This document shows positions 55,048 to 64,000 of a DNA stretch of 64,000 nt, piece after piece; the stretch's first letter is position 1, and every line of letters starts with the position of its first letter. A model generated the notes under the pieces. The model made no database searches. It was not told the origin of the DNA and was given only the letters and a program-made list of their open reading frames with translations. This DNA comes from Fallopia convolvulus (taxonomy: Eukaryota; Streptophyta; Magnoliopsida; Caryophyllales; Polygonaceae). The position numbers were made by a program, and so were the translations under genes. The stretch spans positions 21,681,324-21,745,323 of the forward strand of contig OZ024733.1 in NCBI GenBank assembly GCA_964016875.1. Reading direction: 5' to 3'.

Positions 55048-55581
55048 TTCAAGAACCAAATACCATAATCCGTTTAATCTATATACGATTTTTCTAGACA
55101 TATAGATTAAATATTCATATTTTAAAAATTAAAATCCTATTTAAAAATAAATAAATCTTATTAAAATAAATAAAATTCCTCTACATATACAAACCAATAA
55201 ATTCTTTCCATTTCAAGGATCTTAACTTATACCCTTGAGACACAAGTTAAAAAAATCGATCTATTATGACCGATCGTATTCTTTTTTTTTTGATAAATGA
55301 CCGATTGCACTCAATTAACATGTCCAATTACAATATTCATCAATTTTAATTTTTATAAAAAAGAGTAAGGTCCCAATTGGCAAATATCCAAACATCTCAA
55401 CATCCCCATTCACTTGACCATCAGCAAGATTCACCCATTTCTATATTTTCCCTATTTTTTTGGTGAAGTTTCTACATTTTCCCCTTGAGTATAGATTTAT
55501 TTATTTATTTATTTTATAAACCACAACAAAAACATTAAAAAATGGCAAAAAAATTTCAAGAGCACTACTTATTAGAGTTAA
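55048..55581. other. AT-rich spacer between the Mutator-like element and hAT copy B
   Basis: No coding frame, repeat terminus or RNA gene seen. Confidence 0.5.
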
Positions 55582-55589
55582 GCGGAGAT

Positions 55590-58500
55590 TAGACCTGGGT
55601 TCCGGTTCGTCTGAACCGGCGAGAACCGAAACCGGCGGTTCCGGTTGCCGCTACGGTTCCGGTTCCGGTTCGTCCACCCCCGGAACAGGTGAACCGGCGG
55701 TTTCCGAAACTACGACCGTGGCCTGAGACCCGCGGTCGCGGTTTTTTCAACAAAAAACTTTGGTTTTGCTTTAAATGTCAACGGCTAGTTGATAAATTTA
55801 CCCTATAAATACCCACTAAATGATCTCATTCTAACCCACACTACTAATCTCTTTCAATCTCTCAATCTCTCAAGTTTACAAAGCTCTATTAATTCTCAAT
55901 CTTTACTAGTTTTTACAATTGTTTTCATATTTGTTCTTTCAAAAAATTAGCACAATTGTCTCTTACATCTTATTGCTTTGTAATATTAAGGTTCATTATC
56001 TTCTTAATTACATATTTCTTTACCACACCTTGCTCTATGCTTACTTGTTTAGTTACATTTTAAGAAAATGGAAGGATTTCTTAACATTGATCAAATTTTT
56101 GGCTCACAAGAGAGTGGTGCAAATGTAGAATTTGTACCCCCTATTAACTTGTCGGACTTCTCGGATCCCAATGTGGTACAACCTGGATCGTCCACTCCCG
56201 ATGAAAATGAGGGAGTGGATGTGGATCATGGATCCGAGGCGAGCGAGGCTCCAACCCTTAAATCCGAAATTTTTACAAAACATTTTCGAAAGGGAGCTTA
56301 TGATGCATCTACCAAGAAATTTAAAGTTCATTGTAACTATTGTCCTAAGGTTTACACATGGTTGTCGGGATCGGGCTATGGAACATTATCCGGTAGATGA
56401 AGAAAGCACACCCCGACAAGATAGGCATGATGCGAGGACAATCTTAACTCTCCGGGTTTGCAACATTATAACCCTCATTTATTTACTTATAACCATAATG
56501 ATAGCATGTATGCCTTCTCCGAGTCTATTTGTGTTGATCACTTATCATTTAGTTTTGCCGAAAAGTTAGGATTTAACAATTGGATGACTAATCATGCAGA
56601 ACCCGCTTATAAACCGACTACTAGGAAGTCGGTAAGAAAAAATGTGATGAAAGCATATAAAACCCATAAAATGGCATTGGTGAATTTTTTTGCTCAAAAT
56701 GATATTAAAGTTTCAATTTGTAGTGATATTTGGAGTGATCATTGGCAAAATCATTCATACATGGCCGGGCTTAACATGTCATTTTATTGATAATCATTTT
56801 AATGTGCAAAAACGAGTTTTGGCTTATAGAGTATATGATTTTTCTCGTACCGCTTTAATGGTTAGTAACATTATTCGTACTATTTTGGAAGAGTATAGAC
56901 TACTTCATCGAGTTTTTTCTATCTTGTTTGACAATGCATCTATTAACACCGCTTCAATCCGAGATTTGATTTCGCATTGTCAACCAATTCTTGGAGCGAA
57001 GTATTTTCATGTAAGATGTGTTTGTCATATTTTAAACCTATGTGTCAAAGATGGTTTAAATGTTATGTCGGGTTTAATCGCTCCTATTAGATATGTTGTT
57101 AGTCGTATGTGGGATAGCCCCCGAACCGCCCAAGATTGGAAGTCGTTTTGTACTCAAAAAGGTGTTCCACACCGAACTTTTCCAAAAGATGTTTGCCACA
57201 GTTGGAACTCCACTTTTAAACTAGTTCATGCATGCATGCCTTACAAAGAAGTTTTGACTTCTTTTTTGCCTCCATATATTTTCCCGACAATGCCATTATT
57301 TTTCAATCTTGGGATTATTGTTATAAAATCTTAGAAGTTTTGAGAATATTTCATGATGCAACATTAACTTTTAGTCATGTTTATAAACCTTGTGCTCATT
57401 TGTTTTGTTTTGTTTTGAAGCATTGAATGTGGCGGGTAGTTTTTGTGAGGGGAGCAAATTCCCCGAACTTTATGGTGCTATTGATGCTATGAAAGTGAAA
57501 TGGTTGAACTATTATAAAGTTATCCCCGATATTTATCTTGTTGCTTGTGTGTTTGATCATAGGTTTAAGATGAGTGGTTTAGAAATGTTTTTGAATGGTT
57601 ATTAATTATAATGCATTGGACTAGGATGTTAATGATGATATTGCTAGTGTTGGAGAAATACTTAGTAAAGTTAGAAGATCAATTGAGGAATTGGTTACAA
57701 AATATTCATCTAGTGTTAGTTCTTCTCCATTACCTCCACATTCATCCTCCTCTTCGAGCTCGAGTGCCCTCGATGCTACTAAAAAGTGGAGGGCTAGTAT
57801 TATACAAAGCTTTACCAAGAGATCGAGACATTCGAGTTCGAATGCAGAGTTTGAAACATATCTAATAACCCACTTTGAGTTTGGTGAAGGAGAATTTGAT
57901 ATTTAAGCTTGGTGGAAGACCCACAAGAAGACTTTCCCAACCTTGGTCAAGATCGCGGCTCAAGTGTTTGTTGTTCCCGCCTTGACCGTATCGGTAGAGC
58001 AAACATTTAGCGAAGGAGGACACGTCCTAGACGCAAAGCGATCGAGCTTAAAGCCCCATGTCTTGGAAGCCCAAGTGTGCATATGTGATTGGAAGAGGGC
58101 AGAAATTCGTCAACAAAAGGCGGAGGTATCCGAAACTTCCGACTCAGACAGCCTAGACGATGACTCTCAACCCCAAAGCGCTTCCGCCGGTTCCGATGGA
58201 TCGACGTAGATGGTAAGCACATTGGGGTTTCATATCAAAAGGTAAGAGAACTACGTGAGCTTTGATTCCTCTATAACCTCGAGAGGATATGTATGCAACT
58301 TAATTTTAAGTCCAAGCCCTTTAATTATCCAACTTTTTTCTTTGAAGAACAATTTACAATTGCCTTAATCGTCTTATCCGATTTGATTGTCGCGATCAAA
58401 CCACAATCGCCTATCCACAACCGCGATCGCGGGTTGGGTGCCGCGATCACGGTTCCGACTTTGTTGAAAAAACAAAGGTTTGGGTAACCCGCAATCACGA

Positions 58501-58703
58501 AGATCAAGGCCCAAATTTTTTTAATTTAAAAATTGGTGATTCTGAAACCGGAACCGGAACCGGGTGAAACCGGCTTCAGAACCGGCTGAAACCGAAACTA
58601 GAACCAGACCGGAACCGGGGAACCGACCCATGCCCGGTTCCAGTTCTGGTTCTATGGTTCCGAGGAACCGGAACCACTGGTTTACAAACCGGACCCAAGT
58701 CTA
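55590..58703 (+). mobile_element. hAT transposon, copy B (3114 bp)
   Basis: Same family as 14562-17623. The termini are TAGACCTGGGTTCCGG and the inverse of TAGACTTGGGTCCGG. The octamers are GCGGAGAT (55582-55589) and GCAGAGAT (58704-58711), an 8-bp target duplication with one later mutation. Subterminal ACCGG/CCGGT runs and CGCGGT-type palindromes occur as in copy A, though the left array is shorter. Confidence 0.9.
56068..58209 (+). pseudogene. hAT transposase pseudogene, copy B
   Basis: The ATG at 56068 opens the same product as copy A. The BED finger is damaged: a stop at 56398-56400 follows C-N-Y-C before the distal histidines. Then come the catalytic region (56458-57334, with frame changes near 56770 and 57265) and the region 57390-57605. 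Next is a Ser-rich linker (57660-57905) that copy A lacks. The C-terminal dimerisation domain (57943-58209) carries V-E-Q-x-F-S-E-G-G, the conserved R-S-S-L-K-P and an Asp/Ser-rich tail with an intact final stop. A stop at 57903-57905 separates linker and dimerisation domain. It is non-functional, but its linker shows what was lost in copy A. Confidence 0.9.
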
Positions 58704-60255
58704 GCAGAGATCTCATGGTATTATCACGAGATTTTAGCCGCTTTACTAAATATCTAAAGGCAAATGACAAACTTAGGGTGTGTTTGCATGACTAGTTTAA
58801 AAATTAATTGAAGTTTAAATTCTAGTGGTAGTTAAAAAAGTAGATGAAAAAAGAGTTGGAGTTGAAAAAATAAACTAATCTTTGTTTACATGAATAAAAA
58901 CTAGTTGAAGCTTAATAAGGGTATAATATTTATTGTTATTGTCTAATAATTGTTAAAGATAGGGATAATATAGACTTTTTAAATCAAAATAAACTAGAAA
59001 CTACTTGAAAAGCTTTAGGATGTGTTTTTTAGGCCCCAAAAACTAGTTGGAGTTTTCCAAGTAGTTACGCCAACTAGTATAAACGCCGTTTATTTGACCT
59101 AACAATATTAGCAACTAGTTTTTTGAGAAAGCTACTTTTTAAAACTTTTGCACTGGTTTTTGAAATAAAAATAATAATTTTCTAAATAATAGTTATTTTC
59201 CAAGTATTTAATTATTATTATTTTATATCAAGTGGAATTTAAAATTATTATATATTATAATAGAATTGTGATCATATGGAAATTAATATTAGGGTGCAAA
59301 ATGAGGGCAAATTTGATATGTTGGATTTAGTAGGTCAACTAGTGTTAGAGGGACACATGTCTCTTCTTTTTTTACAAACTAGGGGTATTTTTGTGTTTTC
59401 CCATGTCAAATTAAAAGAATGCTGCAATAGTCATCTCCTACCTTTGACATAGAGATATTTACATCCTTTTCCATTGTTTTTTGTTGGAGTTCTTCAATGA
59501 CAACTTCTTACACTATTTCGACTCCTTTTTGTTGTTGTTTTCGTCCCCAATCGAGTTTCTCTCTCCATGAATCTCGGTTTAAGTTGCTTTCGAATAGTTT
59601 CAATTATGAGTTTTCAAATTAGGGAGTTTATTACTTCAAATTATATGATTTGTCAATGTTTTTGTGTTCTTTTGGAGTGATTTTCATTGATTTCACTTAT
59701 CTACTTACTAGTTTTGTGTGATTTCATTGAGTTGTTACTTTTGTTGTTCTTTAGATTTAAATATTCGTTGAGTAATATTTTTCGAATGGTGTGTGAGTTT
59801 ACTTTTTATGCACGTTCACATGTGTTTTTATGAAGCATCACTTGAATTTCCATGAACTGCAACTTAAGTTGCGATTAGGGTTTTCTTTTGCGGCTTTGTT
59901 ACTTTGAAATGTATGAATTTGATAATGTTTTTGTGTTTTTATTTGTGCTTTCATTGATTTGAAGCTTTTAATATTTTGTGATATGATGCAAGAAAGCAAA
60001 ATAGTCTTGTTCTTAAATATTTACTATTTAGGTTTTTTTTTTTGTTAAATTTTATGAGGTGCGCACCAAGCGTTTGGTAAATTGTTAGTTCCAATATAAG
60101 CTATTGTAGAACTAGCTTTGTAACAAGGGACCTATCACATTTGTAAGTTTATGATAATTGGAATTGTCTCTTAATAAATTTGATGGTTTAGTAAATCAAA
60201 AAATAAATATAATAAACCTTGTTTTTGTGTGATGTTTGTTCAAAATCACTTTTAA

Positions 60256-60325
60256 AGCCTACTAGCTCAAAAGGAAGAGCAATGTGTTTGTTACACATGA
60301 TGTGGGTTCGAATCCTACATAGGCT
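60256..60325 (+). other. tRNA-like sequence (70 nt), copy 2, anticodon-loop TGT
   Basis: AGCCTAC and ATAGGCT pair in six of seven positions. GCTC...GAGC forms a D-arm. ATGTG-TTTGTTA-CACAT gives a perfect 5-bp anticodon stem with a 7-nt loop (T at position 33, anticodon TGT, threonine). GTGGG-TTCGAAT-CCTAC forms a T-arm with one G-T wobble. The variable region is short (3 nt). This is the best-folded of the four. A Pol III terminator T-run does not immediately follow. Confidence 0.55.
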
Positions 60326-60523
60326 GGAAGAGCAATGTGTTTTCTCTTATTGTTACTTCCAATATAAGCTATTGTAGAATTAGCTTTGTAACAAGGGACC
60401 TCTCACATTTGTAAATTTATGAAAATTGGAGTTGTCTCTTAATAAATTTGATGGTTTAGTAAATCAAATAATAAATATAATAAACCTTGTTTTTTTGTGA
60501 TGTTTGTTCAAAATCACTTTTAA

Positions 60524-60593
60524 AGCCTACTAGCTCAAAAGGAAGAGCAATGTATTTGTTACACATGATGTGGGTTCAAATCCTACATGGGTT
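60524..60593 (+). other. tRNA-like sequence (70 nt), copy 3
   Basis: Tandem copy of 60256-60325 with a few changes: TTCAAAT instead of TTCGAAT in the T-loop, and acceptor end ATGGGTT, which weakens the acceptor stem. The anticodon stem also carries one mismatch (ATGTA against CACAT). Confidence 0.5.
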
Positions 60594-60649
60594 GGAAGAC
60601 CAAAATCATGTTTTTTCTCTTATTGTATTTGTCTTTGTAATTATAATAC

Positions 60650-61310
60650 TCAAGAAATAAGATAATATATATAAGACAGGAACCGTAAGAACTATTATGA
60701 ACCTAATCTTACAAAAACATGAACCAAAAGAACAATTGTTATGAACCAAAAGACGTGAAATTAAACAAAGTGGCTATTATGATTTGACAGACATGAACCG
60801 TTAGAAATATTATGAACCAAGCTTATAAAAACATGAACCGAAAAAAACAACTACCATGAACCCAACGATATGAAACTAAATAAAAACTAGTGTGAACCAA
60901 AAGACATGAATTATAAGATGAATTGTGATGAACCTAAGGTTACATAAACATGAACCAATCGAAGAATTGCTATAAATAAAAAGGCATGAAATAAAATTTA
61001 TTAACAATAAGAAAAAATATTATGAACCTTACCTTAAAAAGACATGAACCAAAAAACAACTAGTATGAATTAAAAGACATGAACATATCAAGCTTTAGCC
61101 TATGTGGGATTTGAACCCACATCTATGTGCACATGCATATTGTTCTACCATTTGAGCTCATAGGCTACCAAATAAAATTCCAAATCATACTTATAGGCTA
61201 CCAAATAACTTCAACATACTATTAGTAAATGTAGTACAAAGCATGAACCGTGAGAACACTGATTATGAACCTTACGATAGATAGTTATGAACCAACAAAA
61301 GTCATGGATC
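60650..61310. repeat. Diverged ATGAACC motif array
   Basis: The motif ATGAACC or TATGAACCTTA occurs about twenty times in 650 bases at irregular spacing of roughly 25-45 bases, mostly followed by an A-rich run. Related TGAACC/GTGAAC words are also seen near 13970-14020 and 14480-14540 in the CTCCCTCCGT-ended element. Confidence 0.6.
61096..61167 (-). other. tRNA-like sequence (72 nt), copy 4
   Basis: Minus strand. A perfect TAGCCTA/TAGGCTA 7-bp stem, the A-box-like TGAGCTCAAATGG, and a perfect TGTGGG-TTCAAAT-CCCACA T-arm. The anticodon arm is rearranged (TATG...CATA). TTATAGGCTACCAAATAA is partly repeated just beyond (near 61190), suggesting a local duplication of the 3' end. Confidence 0.5.
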
Positions 61311-62648
61311 TTCGTTGTTCATTTCTTCACAATAAGAGTTGGGTCTATAATTTAGTATTCTCCAAGGCTAATTGGAAGTATTAACTATATAGATTTCTAT
61401 TAGTGACTGCAATTTAAGTGCCAATGTTTTTCAAAAAAGGAAGAAAGATGTGCAAATGCCCCCCCCCCTCCAAACCAACATTGAAGCAAATAAGGGTCAT
61501 GTTTAATTTCATGGTTTTTGGGCTCATCCCCCCCTTAAAAACCAAATGTGACGCAAACAAGTAACAAATCATGCGAGAACTACTCATGAAATTCCATGGT
61601 GGGAATGAATGTCACTACCCCTATCACAACAAGGCAAGTTCAGTTTGCCTATGAACCTACATATTCGATATTTTGAACCTATACATTAAATATTCTGAAC
61701 CATAAAATCAGAGATCGAGAACCCGAAATTTTTTGAACCTAAAAAGTAAACACAATCAAATACAAACACCCATCAAATCAACCATAAACGCCCATTATAG
61801 CTCAATAAACATTTCTAATACTAAAAAACAAATCTTAGAACCCTCAAAAATCGAAATTAAACCCTAAAAAAATTATTTATACATAACTTTTTGTGGTGGT
61901 TTCTCCATGTGTTCTATGAACGAAAATCCAATGTATGAAGCGAAATTGATGACTTTATGTAAGCTAGAAGGTGAAATTCTGAATTTATGGTGTCGTTTTG
62001 GCAGTTGGATCTAGAGCGCTTTCTCCTCTGAAGAGGTTTTGACTATGGAGAAAATCAGGTCTGAGTGAAGCAAGAGAGAGGGCTTTAGGTCAGATTTTCA
62101 TAGGAGGTATTTTGGTCTCATTATTCAATTTGTATGGAAATTACATTCCGTGCTATCTTTAATGAACAACCCCCATTTTTTCATTTTTTCCTGAATCATT
62201 TTATTTTAATCTCGACCGTCCACACATATAATCTAATTCTCTAAAATTGCGCACATTTTTTACCATATCATTTAAATGCACCCGAGCATGACTCTATTAT
62301 AATAAACTAGTTGAACATTACTAAACGTTTATATATTTTCTTAAAACTCCAACTATTTTTGCAATTAGTTTTGAACCTTCAACTAGTTTTACAACTCCAA
62401 CTAGTTTTTTTGATGACTTAACAAACTAGTTTTATTAATGACTTTACAACTAGTTTTTTTAATTTAAACTACTTTTTAAACTAGAAGCTAGCTTAAATTG
62501 TACATGCAAACACATCTACACATATAAAATTAAACTACTACTACTATTTAAACTAGTTTTTGTGTCCTTGCAAGCACATCTTTAATTGGCTTCATAAAAA
62601 TTCATTCCTTAAATACACCCTAGCTCCTTAAAGACTAAGGGTCCGTTC

Positions 62649-64000
62649 TGTAATAGCCGCTGTTTTTTATGACAATTTTTTTAATTTAATCATTATTTAT
62701 TTATTCAATAAAATAAGTTCATAATATTTTTTTCACTCAAAATCTATTTTTATAAAATAAATAAATCATGACATTATTATGAAATATTTATTCGAGTAAA
62801 TGAATTTATTAGAAACGAAACTTAATAAATTTGTAACTAACGGAAATTCTATTCGTAAAACCCGATCGTTCCGACGCGCGTTTCAAACCGACTTTCGATC
62901 TATTTGCAAACGTGTCGGATCATTTAAAGGGAGAGATCTAATGAGATTTGGGTAGAGATTTTCCACTCATTCTTTTTGGATTATTTCATTAAAATCCAAT
63001 CCTTCCACCTCCCAGCCACATGACTTAAGTTAGTAAAATATATTTGTTAGTCTTCCACTCACTATAAGGATTTATTATGAATCATCATTTGCAAGATTTG
63101 ATTCTCTACAATCTCCACTATCAAAATCCTCTATTTAAAGGCCTAAGGCTTATGTGAGAGCACTCACTAAAATCACACCTCTCTAGCTCTCTTTTTTGTC
63201 TACTTTCTTCCACTTAACTCCACAAAAGCCTTACCTTGTGCCTTCCAACCACGACCACCACTACCGGCTGCCACCAGTTGTGCCGCCACCGGAGCCGCGC
63301 GCCTCCAGTGGCCACAAGGCACACGACCAGGCCACCGAGCCGGCTCCTCCTCCCCTTGCTCCCTTGTGTGTTCTTCCTCCAAGATCAAACACAAATTAAG
63401 GGTATAAATTCTAGACTTGTTAAAATTATTTTGAGTGTGATTTTAGCATCTTAAACTCATTATTATGATCATATTTTTTACAAAAAAATCAGATTATTAA
63501 AGTTTATAAAAAAAAATAGAATATCTCTTATTATTTGTACATGCATGCAAGTATTGTTAAAGAGGAAATTTTTCTACAAATTATAAAAGAGTTTGTACTA
63601 AATCCTACACTTTTAAAGGTGAATTTTAACTTGATAAATTCTGATTTTATTTAGTTTAAAAGGACCTAGACTTCCTTTCTTTTTTATACAAAAAGTATTG
63701 GTTTTATAAAGGCATTTGTAATAATTATTTAAGATATAGTTTCCATGCATGAAACCTTCATGCATGTCATACATAAACCTTGAAATGAACTTTTACTATG
63801 AATTCTAATTTATATAAGCTTAACAAATATACGTTAAGAGCTATTAAAATAAAAGTGTATTTGCATGTCTCTTTAAAGAGGTTTTTATGAATTAAATCTT
63901 CATGCATATCCTATATAAGCATTTGGTTAATTTTATAGAAATTTTGAAAATAAATTGGTCTAATAAAAATAAGACATGCTTAATTAAATAATACATACTC
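62649..64000 (+). repeat. 5' part of another Ty3 chromovirus-type LTR, cut by the window edge
   Basis: It begins TGTAATAGCCGCTG after CCGTTC, continues AT-rich, then has a CG-rich block (CGATCGTTCCGACGCGCG near 62860-62880). A leader-like CT-rich stretch near 63180 follows, then a GC-rich pocket at 63240-63370, the same order as in the solo LTR at 33453-36242 but with no close sequence match. The 67-codon frame at 63196-63399 lies in the pocket and is probably not a gene. The 3' end is outside the window. Confidence 0.55.

Larger units (their letters stand above)
60091..60626 (+). repeat. 268-bp tandem duplication, each unit ending in a tRNA-like cassette
   Basis: Units start at 60091 and 60359 with CCAATATAAGCTATTGTAGAA and are nearly identical until about 60600. 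Each contains one tRNA-like sequence about 165 bases in. Differences are few, so the duplication is recent relative to surrounding decay. Confidence 0.88.
58774..62580. mobile_element. Mosaic of non-autonomous elements with hAT-like ends and tRNA-like cassettes
   Basis: Several inverted ends occur. At the left are TAGGGTGTGTTTGCATG (58774) and TAGGATGTGTTTT (about 59029). At the right are the inverses of TAGATGTGTTTGCATG (62503-62518) and AAGATGTGCTTGCAAGG (to about 62580). All are next to ACTAGTTT motifs. I find no clean 8-bp duplication, so the true boundaries are uncertain and two or more elements may be nested. The interior has leader-like sequence facing inward from both sides (about 59440-59620 plus, about 62090-61890 minus), a tandem duplication, tRNA-like cassettes and many ATGAACC motifs. 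There is no transposase. Confidence 0.45.

Noticed and set aside
60256..61167. Calling these four sequences functional tRNA genes
   Set aside because: Short variable region, imperfect stems in most copies, no adjacent terminator T-run, and association with repeats. Kept as tRNA-like only.
58774..62580. A single clean hAT element spanning the whole interval
   Set aside because: End motifs are inverted and similar, but no matching 8-bp duplication flanks any pair of ends.
63196..63454. Pro-rich frames near the right edge
   Set aside because: GC-rich pocket of an LTR. Overlapping frames in several phases are all open, which indicates composition.

Overview
The window is nuclear DNA of a flowering plant, almost certainly a eudicot. 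It carries three intron-bearing or single-exon genes with clear land-plant orthologues: a MUR3-type GT47 xyloglucan galactosyltransferase, a DYW-class PPR protein of the EMB175 type, and an ABCC5-type full ABC transporter. All three are on the minus strand. The background is AT-rich and packed with LTR retrotransposons, hAT, Mutator-like, Tc1/mariner-like and Helitron elements. There are no bacterial operons, rRNA genes or CRISPR arrays.

Layout. 1-813 is part of a minus-strand Ty3-type LTR inserted into a decayed Sirevirus-type Ty1/copia element (814-9335). That element has gag with a coiled coil, broken pol, an envelope-like ORF, several polypurine tracts and a 3' LTR. 9336-9982 is a GC-rich unidentified segment. 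9983-12714 holds a tandem duplication of an F-box gene whose two copies are broken in complementary ways. It is fused at 12683-13361 to a duplicate of the 5' end of the PPR gene found at 30381-31105. 13362-19882 is a TA-flanked element with CTCCCTCCGT termini, itself holding a complete hAT element (14562-17623). 20169-22627 is a very small LTR element whose right LTR is split by a Helitron.

The gene island runs from 23691 to 30617: MUR3-like, a small tail-anchored-type protein, and EMB175-like. 31106-39941 is a three-level nest: an Athila/Tat-like Ty3 remnant, a non-autonomous LTR element inside it, and a solo LTR inside that. 39942-40740 is a copia RNase H scrap split by a long-TIR Mutator-like foldback element. 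41460-48348 is the 11-exon ABCC5-like gene.

From 49000 to the end I see no host gene. The stretch holds two small Helitrons, a 1.3 kb Mutator-like element with gene-like cargo, a second hAT copy (55590-58703), a 3.8 kb mosaic containing three tRNA-like cassettes, and the start of another large Ty3-type LTR (62649 onward).

The host genes are unrelated in pathway: cell-wall xyloglucan side chains, organelle RNA processing, and vacuolar phytate/conjugate transport. The more unusual content is the transposon stratigraphy, which can be read in detail because target-site duplications and paralogous near-empty sites survive. The other unusual item is a recurring tRNA-like cassette found in otherwise dissimilar repeats.
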